From contig DATFFT010000035.1 of assembly GCA_035249905.1 (NCBI GenBank), forward strand, positions 15,049-79,048: 64,000 nucleotides of DNA. Direction: 5' to 3'. The notes beneath the pieces are model-generated. The model was not told the origin of the DNA and did no database searches. It saw nothing but the letters and a program-made list of their open reading frames with translations. The stretch comes from JAOUEA01 sp035249905 (GTDB taxonomy: Bacteria; Actinomycetota; UBA4738; HRBIN12). Positions 58,390-64,000 of the stretch are shown piece by piece; positions within the stretch are counted from its first letter, which is position 1; the number at the start of each line of letters is the position of its first letter. Made by a program: the position numbers and the translations under genes.

Positions 58390-59898
58390 ATGACACCCTC
58401 CGACGCCGTTCGCCGGCCGTCGCGTCGCACCCTCGGCATCGCGGCGGGGGTGGTGTCGGCGCTCCTCGTCGCGGCGGTGGGGTTCGCGCTCGTGCGGCGT
58501 GGCGACGACACGGGCAGGACGGGAGCGGCGCCGCCGGCTCCCGTCTCCGTTCGCAGTCCGAAGCCCGCGAACCGCTCGTTCGAGGGAGTGACGACGTTCC
58601 GGGGCAACGCCACCCGGTCCTACTACGGCGAGGGGCCGGTGCCGCTCGATCCGGTGGTCCGTTGGCAGCATCCTGAGGACGGCAAGCTCTGTTCCGATTC
58701 CATCGTCGGTGTCGACGTCTCGGAGTGGTGTGGCACAGGGTGGACCGGCCAGCCCACGGTCGTGGAGCTGCCGGAAGGCGGGGTCGAGGTGCGCGAGGGG
58801 GCCTACGACGGCAACTACCACTTCGTCGACGGCGAGACGGGGAAGGCGGTCCGGCCGCCGCTCGTCACGCTCGATCTCGCGAAGGGATCGGCGACGACCG
58901 ACCCCGACGGCTTCCCGCTCTACTACGCCGGTTCACGCGATGGGCATCTCCGCGTCGTCGCGCTCGACCGGGCAGAGCCCGAGACGCTGTGGAGCATCGA
59001 CGGCGCCACGTCCGTGCCTCGGCCGCTGCGCAACGACGACTGGGACGGGGCGCCTCTCGTCGTGCGCGATCATCTCCTCGCGGGCGGGGAGAACGGATGG
59101 CTCTACGTGATCCGTCTCAACCGTCGATTCGACGCGTCGGGATCGGTCACCGCGGACCCCACGGTGGTCGCGACGATCCCCGGCTTCGACGACGAGCTCC
59201 TTCGGGTGCTCGGCGACCACGAGGTCTCGATCGAGAACTCGGTCGCCTTCCGCAAGGGCGTCGTCTATTTCGCGAACTCCGGTGGACTGGTGCAAGGGTG
59301 GGACATCCGCGACCTGCTCGCCGGCGGCACCGACGTCGAGCGGGTGCTGCGGTTCTGGGTGGGCGACGATGTCGACGCCTCGATCGTGATCGACGGGCAG
59401 GGCTCCCTGTACGTGGCTGCCGAGTATCAGCGATTCAACGAGCGCTCGCGCGAGGTCGGGCAGCTGCTGAAGCTCGATCCGAGCCGGCCGGACGACCCCG
59501 TCGTGTGGAGCATCGATGCACGGGAGATCGGGTTCGAGGGCGCCGGCGGCAGCTGGTCGACCCCGGCGCTCTACGGCGACGTGGTGTTCTTCACCACGGC
59601 CGCCGGGCGGGTGCTCGAGGTCGACCGAGACACCGGCACGGTGCTGCACGAGATGCACGTCGGGGCTCCATCGATCGCCTCGCCGGTGGTCGTCGACGGC
59701 GTGCTGATCCTGGGGGACTGCCTCGGCGACCTGTATGCGTGGGACGTGTCCGACCCGTCGGTCGGCCCCCCGCTGCTCTGGAAGATGCGGTTCGAGGGAT
59801 GCATCGAGTCGACGCCCGCGGTCTGGAAGGGGTGGCTCTACCTGGGCACGCGCGAGGGATATCTCTACGGCATCGCCGACGCCGAGGACGGCGGCTAG
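58390..59898 (+). CDS. Membrane-anchored PQQ-type beta-propeller protein
   Basis: A 502-residue exported protein with one N-terminal span (about 18-36, AAGVVSALLVAAVGFALV) and a propeller of PQQ/YVTN-type blades: LYYAGSRDGHLRVVAL, LLAGGENGWLYVIRLN, VYFANSGGLVQGWDI, VVFFTTAAGRVLEVDRDTG, LYLGTREGYLYGIAD. The first blades contain four Cys that may pair. No PQQ-dehydrogenase catalytic residues are evident, so it is probably a binding or scaffold protein. Its stop overlaps that of the convergent rhomboid gene. Confidence 0.75.
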   Translation: MTPSDAVRRPSRRTLGIAAGVVSALLVAAVGFALVRRGDDTGRTGAAPPAPVSVRSPKPANRSFEGVTTFRGNATRSYYGEGPVPLDPVVRWQHPEDGKLCSDSIVGVDVSEWCGTGWTGQPTVVELPEGGVEVREGAYDGNYHFVDGETGKAVRPPLVTLDLAKGSATTDPDGFPLYYAGSRDGHLRVVALDRAEPETLWSIDGATSVPRPLRNDDWDGAPLVVRDHLLAGGENGWLYVIRLNRRFDASGSVTADPTVVATIPGFDDELLRVLGDHEVSIENSVAFRKGVVYFANSGGLVQGWDIRDLLAGGTDVERVLRFWVGDDVDASIVIDGQGSLYVAAEYQRFNERSREVGQLLKLDPSRPDDPVVWSIDAREIGFEGAGGSWSTPALYGDVVFFTTAAGRVLEVDRDTGTVLHEMHVGAPSIASPVVVDGVLILGDCLGDLYAWDVSDPSVGPPLLWKMRFEGCIESTPAVWKGWLYLGTREGYLYGIADAEDGG

Positions 59899-60842
59899 AA
59901 GAGCGCCGGGAAGTCGGCCCGGTACTGCGCCGTGCGCCACGCGGCCAACGCGAGCGCCCCGATCGCGATCGCCGCGAATCCGGCGATGGCCACGACGGTG
60001 CGCGTGGACCGGTTCCCCCATCCCTCGGCGACGACGCCGGCCGCGAGCCCGGCGACGAACCCTCCGAGGTGGGCCCGCCAGTCGATCAACGGGAACGTGA
60101 TCGACAGGATCAGGTTCAAGATGAGGAACGGAACGAGACCGCGCAGCCGGGCCGCGGCGAGCGCTAGCTCGCGGTGGCGGTAGTTGTAGGAGACGAACGC
60201 GCCGACCACACCGAAGATCGCTCCCGATGCGCCGACGCTCACCTGCACGGGCTGGCTCGCGAAAGCGTACGAGGCGGCGCTCGCGAACACCCCGGTCGTG
60301 AGGAAGATCACCAGGAACCGCACGCGGCCGAGCTCGCGCTCGACGATCGGTCCGAAGATCCAGAGGGCCCAGGCGTTCATCAGCAGGTGCAGGATGCCCC
60401 CGTGCAGGAAGATGGCCGTGGCCATGCGCCACGTCTCTCCCGTCGCGATGCCGACGACGTCGCCGTTCGGGAGCTGGGCGAGGCCGACCGATGCGCCCAG
60501 CCGAACGAGCTGCAGCGAGTTCGGACCGCTCAACAGCGATCCCGCGCCGCCGGCGACGATCTCGAGCAGGTAGCCGATGCCCATCAGCACGAGGAGCACG
60601 CTCGTGACCGACGTGGCCTTCGCTCTCGAGACGGCGACGCGCCGCCCCGGGCCCTTGCGGTACTCCGACCGGGCCTCGGCGACACAGGTCGGGCACTGGT
60701 GGCCGACCGGGGCCGCGATCATGCAGTCCGGGCAGATCGCCCGTCCGCACCGCGTGCAGTGCACGCCCGTCGCCACGTCGGGGTGCCGGTAGCAGTGAGT
60801 GCCCCCCGGCGGGGGTGGCGGGATCACCGGCTGCTGTTCCAT
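59895..60842 (-). CDS. Rhomboid-family intramembrane serine protease with N-terminal zinc-binding region
   Basis: Cleaves membrane proteins within the bilayer. The 315-residue protein starts with a zinc-ribbon/B-box-like motif (CYRHPDVATGVHCTRCGRAICPDC ... GHQCPTC), then six spans: FLHGGILHLLMNAWALWIFG with the HxxxN, catalytic Ser in VGASGAIFGVVGAFV, and catalytic His in WRAHLGGFVAGLAAG. ATG 60842 lies seven bases after a TAGCAT box; the ATG at 60851 is inside that box, so it is disfavoured. Such zinc-finger rhomboids are typical of actinobacteria. Confidence 0.93.
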   Translation of the reverse strand: MEQQPVIPPPPPGGTHCYRHPDVATGVHCTRCGRAICPDCMIAAPVGHQCPTCVAEARSEYRKGPGRRVAVSRAKATSVTSVLLVLMGIGYLLEIVAGGAGSLLSGPNSLQLVRLGASVGLAQLPNGDVVGIATGETWRMATAIFLHGGILHLLMNAWALWIFGPIVERELGRVRFLVIFLTTGVFASAASYAFASQPVQVSVGASGAIFGVVGAFVSYNYRHRELALAAARLRGLVPFLILNLILSITFPLIDWRAHLGGFVAGLAAGVVAEGWGNRSTRTVVAIAGFAAIAIGALALAAWRTAQYRADFPALF

Positions 60843-60849
60843 GTCGTCC

Positions 60850-60855
60850 ATGCTA
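60850..60855 (-). promoter_or_regulatory. Leaderless -10 box TAGCAT of the rhomboid gene
   Basis: On the minus strand TAGCAT, seven bases, then ATG 60842. It decides between two in-frame ATG codons. Confidence 0.55.
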
Positions 60856-60899
60856 CGGGGCGGCTGGTCGGGGCCGGTCCGGGCTCGTTGCTGCGGGCC

Positions 60900-61877
60900 T
60901 CAGCGGAGGGCCTCGAGCTCGGCTCGCACGTCGTCGAGGTCGAAGAGCGGCCCCCATCGATCGACGATCATGCCGTCGCCGTCGATCAGGTACATCCACG
61001 GTTCGGTGAGGCTGTCCTCGCGCAGCAGCCAGTCTGCGGCCGCCCGGTTCACGACGCTGTCCTGATGGTCCCGCCAGATCTCGACGTGGATGAATTCCGC
61101 GACGTCGGCGTACTCGGTCGCGAGCGTCTCCTGCGCCTCGACGGTCGGGCCGCAGAACTGGCTCTGGCAATACGCGGGGGTGGCGAACTGCACCAAGGCG
61201 GGGCGCCCCTCGCGGATCGCCTCGGCGATCGTGGTGTCGTGCAGCTCGGGATCGGGGACCTCCGCGGCGTCCTGGGCCCGGGAATCGAGCGAGACCGCCG
61301 GCACCCCCTTCGAATCGATCGTGTGGTTCCTCGTCATCGGAGCCTTCTCGCCGGGGGCGGGGATCCGATGTTCCGGATAGACGTTGAGCGCCGCGTCCAG
61401 CTCGATCGGCTCGGCTCCATCGACCGCGACGGTGACCGTGGCGTTCCACACGCCCGGCTGGGGGAACGTCACGTCCGGAGTCAGATAGACGCCGGCGATC
61501 TCATCCGGGTCCGTGAGGGTCGGGCCGCCTCCGCCTCCGCCCGCGACGTCGTTGCCGGGGGCCGCGACGAAGCCTGCGGTCGTGGTGGGACCGGCCACGG
61601 GTGACCCGCTCCCGTCGCCGAGGTAGGAGAAGGCGACGTCGATCTCCCCGAACGACAGCAGCCGCACACCTTCCTCGTCGGTGCTCGAGAAGACGCCGAT
61701 CTGCACGGGCTCCGCGGAGTCCACGGCGAGGTCCGAGCTCGCCACCTGCGCCGAGAACGACGTGGCATCGCCGGCCGGCTCGAGCGTCGAGGGCGTCGGC
61801 GCAGGGTCGCCGCCACCGGTGCACGAGGCGGCGAACGCGGTCATGGCGATCACGACGAGCGGGAGACGACGCCTCAT
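60900..61877 (-). CDS. Lipoprotein with Ig-like and thioredoxin-like domains
   Basis: A 325-residue lipoprotein: lipobox AASCTGG (Cys about residue 21), a beta-rich domain up to about 190 (VQIGVFSSTDEEGVRLLSFG; PQPGVWNATVTVAVDG), and a thioredoxin-like domain with PALVQFATPAYCQSQFCGPTV, where the cysteines form CX4C rather than CxxC, and YLIDGDGMIVDRWGPL. This arrangement recurs in actinobacterial membrane lipoproteins of unknown redox role. GAGAGG precedes ATG 61877. No TGA codon interrupts it, in contrast to the selenoprotein gene at 5143. Confidence 0.7.
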   Translation of the reverse strand: MRRRLPLVVIAMTAFAASCTGGGDPAPTPSTLEPAGDATSFSAQVASSDLAVDSAEPVQIGVFSSTDEEGVRLLSFGEIDVAFSYLGDGSGSPVAGPTTTAGFVAAPGNDVAGGGGGGPTLTDPDEIAGVYLTPDVTFPQPGVWNATVTVAVDGAEPIELDAALNVYPEHRIPAPGEKAPMTRNHTIDSKGVPAVSLDSRAQDAAEVPDPELHDTTIAEAIREGRPALVQFATPAYCQSQFCGPTVEAQETLATEYADVAEFIHVEIWRDHQDSVVNRAAADWLLREDSLTEPWMYLIDGDGMIVDRWGPLFDLDDVRAELEALR

Positions 61878-61931
61878 GGGCCCATCCTCTCGCACCACGG
61901 CTCGAACGTCCGTGCTGGGTGCGCCGGGCGG

Positions 61932-62453
61932 TCAGGTGATGGCGCGTTCGTGCCGGAGCAGCCACCGCTTGCGCTCCTCGTGCCGTCCGTACCCGCCGAT
62001 CGTGCCTGCCGAGTGCACTACACGATGGCACGGTACGAACAGCTCGATCGGACAGCGCGCGAGCGCGCTTCCGGCGGCGCGGGCCGCACGTGGGCTGCCC
62101 GCCATACCGGCGACGTCGCCGTAGGTCCAGAGCTCCCCGAACGGGATCGTGGCGACGACCTCCAGAACGCGGCGCGCGAAGCCCGATCCGACCAGTGTGA
62201 GGTCCGGCGGAACCGTGAACGACCGCGTGCTTCCGGTCAGGTAGCCCTGCACTTCCGCGCGAGCCGCGCGGGCGAGCGTGCGTGCCTCGTCGGCGTCGGA
62301 GCGCCGATCCGCGACGAACCGGCGCTCGATCCGGGCCAGCTCCGGGTCGCGCTCCTCATCGTCGAAGATCGTTGCCACGATCCCGGTCGGGGAGCACACG
62401 ATCGTGAGGTCGCCGAGGGCGGTCGGCAGGGTCGTGTGATGGACCGGGGCCAT
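61932..62453 (-). CDS. ogt: Methylated-DNA-protein cysteine methyltransferase (Ogt type)
   Basis: Repairs O6-alkylguanine by suicidal transfer to cysteine. The 173-residue protein has the C-terminal domain GFARRVLEVVATIPFGELWTYGDVA, the Arg finger region PRAARAAGSALA and the active site PIELFVPCHRVVHSAGTIGGY (Cys about residue 145). Its ATG lies one base after the stop of the upstream gene, so it shares that operon. Confidence 0.95.
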   Translation of the reverse strand: MAPVHHTTLPTALGDLTIVCSPTGIVATIFDDEERDPELARIERRFVADRRSDADEARTLARAARAEVQGYLTGSTRSFTVPPDLTLVGSGFARRVLEVVATIPFGELWTYGDVAGMAGSPRAARAAGSALARCPIELFVPCHRVVHSAGTIGGYGRHEERKRWLLRHERAIT

Positions 62454-62454
62454 C

Positions 62455-63204
62455 TCAGACGGGTGGCCAGGGGTAGGGTCGTTCGCCGGTCGGCGCGGGG
62501 AAGACAGGGTCGTCGATCAGGGCGTCGATCCGGCGGATCAGCGCGGCGACCTCGTCTGCTGCGAGCAGGTCGGCGAGCCGGTCGCACGGGAACGCACCCC
62601 TCCCGAGCGCCTCGCCCAGCGAGCCGACGTCGTCGATCAACGACCGAGGGATCGGCTCGCCCATGTACTCCCAGATCACGGTGCGGAGCTTCGGTTCGGC
62701 GTGGAAGCAGACGCCGTGGTCGATCGCCCAGATGCGCCCGTCCCCGCCGAGCAGGCAATGTCCCGCCTTGCGATCGGCGTTGTTCACGACGAGATCGAAG
62801 GCGGCGATCTCGCGGAACTCGTCGCCGTGGCGCTCCTGCAGGGTGAAGTAGTGCTCCTGCGGCGCGTAGGGCACGAACAGCTGCACCGACCCGGTTCCCT
62901 CCGGACCCTCGCGGAGCACGGTGGGCGGCACGTTGGGCCATCCGAGCTTCGTCGCGATCACGCAGGCGGCGACCTCGCGGCGCCCGAGCGATCCCTCCGG
63001 GAAGTCCCACAGGGGGCTCTCGCCGCGAAGCGGCTTGTAGACGACGAGCGCCTCGTCGCCGTCGGGAGACGAGACCCGCGCGAGGAACGTGTAGTTCGAC
63101 GAGTTGGGAAGTAGCCCCAGCAGCTCGAGCGAACCGTTCTCGACCACCGTCGGCACGTGCGGCGTGGTCAGTTCCGACTCGAGTGGCCGTTCATCGCGGG
63201 ACAC
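62455..63204 (-). CDS. SCO1664-type family protein (PI3/4-kinase-like fold)
   Basis: A 249-residue protein conserved across actinobacteria next to the DUF3090 gene. It has the kinase-like elements VVYKPLRGESPLWDFPEGSLGRREVAA with the nucleotide-binding Lys, FDLVVNNADRKAGHCLL (catalytic loop-like DxxxxNxDR) and WAIDHGVCFHAE (metal-binding DHG). It may be a small-molecule or protein kinase; none is confirmed as far as I know. GTG 63204 is preferred because it overlaps DUF3090 by 37 bp; a longer form from 63246 is possible. Confidence 0.85.
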   Translation of the reverse strand: MSRDERPLESELTTPHVPTVVENGSLELLGLLPNSSNYTFLARVSSPDGDEALVVYKPLRGESPLWDFPEGSLGRREVAACVIATKLGWPNVPPTVLREGPEGTGSVQLFVPYAPQEHYFTLQERHGDEFREIAAFDLVVNNADRKAGHCLLGGDGRIWAIDHGVCFHAEPKLRTVIWEYMGEPIPRSLIDDVGSLGEALGRGAFPCDRLADLLAADEVAALIRRIDALIDDPVFPAPTGERPYPWPPV

Positions 63205-63689
63205 GCGTGACCCTCCGGGTCGATCGGATTGCCGCAGAACTGACACGTGGGCCGGCCCTGCTCCACGACGGCCGCGCCGTGTCGCGAGAGCGCGAACATC
63301 TGCTCACGGGTCGCCGCGAGCTGCACGACCTCGGCGTCGCCTTCGGTCGCCGGGCCGACGTCTCCTTCCTCCGGCTCGGGGACGAACTCCTCGACCTCGA
63401 GCACGAACAGCTCGCTCGAATGGTCGTAGCCGATCGACAGCTTGCCCGCGCGCCAGATCGGATCGATCGGCTCCTCGAGCGCCATCTCCTCGTCGCCGGG
63501 TCCGACACCGGTCTCGAGCTCCAGGTCGGCGAGGAGCTCGAGGATCGAGGCGGCCAGCAGCTGCACCTGCTGCTTCTCGACGACGATCGTCACGATGCGG
63601 TCGCCACCACGCGCCTGCAGATAGAAGGTGCGCGAGCCCGGCTCGCCGACGGTGCCTGCGGTGATGCGATCGACCGGGCCCAGGTCCAT
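63168..63689 (-). CDS. DUF3090 family protein
   Basis: A 173-residue protein with FYLQARGGDRIVTIVVEKQQV, acidic middle, LFALSRHG-like MFALSRHGAAVVEQGRP and a C-terminal zinc-knuckle TCQFCGNPIDPEGHACP. It lies in the conserved order histidine phosphatase - DUF3090 - SCO1664-type gene. No function is known. It follows the phosphatase by 4 bp. Confidence 0.9.
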   Translation of the reverse strand: MDLGPVDRITAGTVGEPGSRTFYLQARGGDRIVTIVVEKQQVQLLAASILELLADLELETGVGPGDEEMALEEPIDPIWRAGKLSIGYDHSSELFVLEVEEFVPEPEEGDVGPATEGDAEVVQLAATREQMFALSRHGAAVVEQGRPTCQFCGNPIDPEGHACPAMNGHSSRN

Positions 63690-63693
63690 CCGG

Positions 63694-64000
63694 CTATCCT
63701 CGCAGGTTCCTCTCGGACCGCCGGTCGGTGCCGGACCGCTCGTGAGAGGTCTCCCACGCCGGGGAGCTGCCGCCAGCCCCGAACCGTCTCAGGTCGCCCG
63801 TGTCGTTCACGAGCATCACCCGCGGGTCGCCGTTGCGATCGATCGTGGCGACCGAGATCGAAGCCGTGTCGATCACGATGCGCTGGAATCGAGCCAGCGG
63901 TGCCCCGGCGAGATCCGCGAGCATCACGCGCACGATGTCTCCGTGCGTCGCCACGACGACGCGCCCGCGCCGGTGCCGCTTCGCGATCGACGCGAGCTCG
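63694..64000 (-). CDS. Histidine phosphatase family protein, C-terminal part (cut by window edge)
   Basis: The frame is open to the end of the window; 101 codons plus stop are present. RRGRVVVATHGDIVRVMLADL carries the second catalytic histidine (THGD) of the phosphoglycerate-mutase-like superfamily, and the end is Ser/Arg-rich. The N-terminal RHG motif lies outside. Neighbouring DUF3090 and SCO1664-type genes make up the conserved actinobacterial operon. Confidence 0.85.
   Translation of the reverse strand, partial: ELASIAKRHRRGRVVVATHGDIVRVMLADLAGAPLARFQRIVIDTASISVATIDRNGDPRVMLVNDTGDLRRFGAGGSSPAWETSHERSGTDRRSERNLRG

Noticed and set aside
1..64000. tRNA, rRNA, CRISPR arrays, insertion sequences, prophage or plasmid origins
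   Set aside because: No cloverleaf-like sequence ending as a tRNA gene, no regularly spaced repeats, no transposase, integrase or replication gene was found on reading both strands; faint structures could still be missed by eye.

Overview
The window is GC-rich, with strongly GC-biased third codon positions. It reads as a chromosomal segment of an Actinomycetota member, probably an uncultured lineage outside the well-studied orders. Signs of this are the SCO1664-type / DUF3090 / histidine-phosphatase trio at the right end, separate LigD-type polymerase and ligase genes, DUF4012 and LPXTG-like proteins, an Mpt53/DsbE-type thioredoxin lipoprotein, and many leaderless genes in which a TANNNT -10 box lies 6-7 nt before the start codon. 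I saw no tRNA, rRNA, CRISPR array, insertion sequence or phage genes.

Layout. 1-5.1 kb: L,D-transpeptidase, class I fructose-bisphosphate aldolase, LacI-type regulator, an SDR enzyme and a YndJ-like membrane protein. 5.1-9.7 kb: a thioredoxin-fold lipoprotein whose active-site Cys codon is TGA followed by a SECIS-like hairpin (predicted selenoprotein), then polyphosphate kinase 2 coupled to a PotBCD-type transporter with no ATPase gene. 9.8-16.9 kb: CocE-type hydrolase, TypA/BipA, F420-dependent NADP oxidoreductase-like protein, convergent ATP-dependent DNA ligase and LigD-type polymerase, and a shrunken nucleotidyltransferase gene pair. 16.9-24.8 kb: six consecutive genes, hydroxypyruvate reductase, PEP carboxylase, serine-glyoxylate aminotransferase, malyl-CoA lyase and both malate thiokinase subunits, which form the characteristic half of the serine cycle for C1 assimilation. 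25.1-28.3 kb: cyclophilin, cation/proton antiporter and a secreted beta-propeller.

28.6-40.2 kb is an exopolysaccharide region: Wzz/BY-kinase fusion, Wzy/WaaL-like membrane protein, two glycosyltransferases, a Tat-exported hydrolase-like protein, a propeller protein and four different sulfotransferases, suggesting a sulfated surface glycan. 40.2-42.3 kb carries a DUF255 protein. 42.4-49.8 kb holds three degenerate-receiver LuxR-type regulators, a Flp pilin and the TadZ-TadA-TadB-TadC pilus machine. 50.0-55.3 kb returns to polysaccharide synthesis: initiating phosphoglycosyltransferase, WecG/TagA transferase, UDP-glucose dehydrogenase, UDP-xylose synthase and a tiny LPXTG-like surface protein. 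55.4-64 kb holds DUF4012, prephenate dehydratase, PQQ-type propeller, rhomboid protease, thioredoxin-like lipoprotein, Ogt and the conserved actinobacterial trio, the last gene cut by the window edge.

The two most notable points are the predicted selenocysteine-containing DsbE/Mpt53-like lipoprotein (5143-5748) and the serine-cycle cluster with a palindromic operator at the promoter of its second half (16878-24839).
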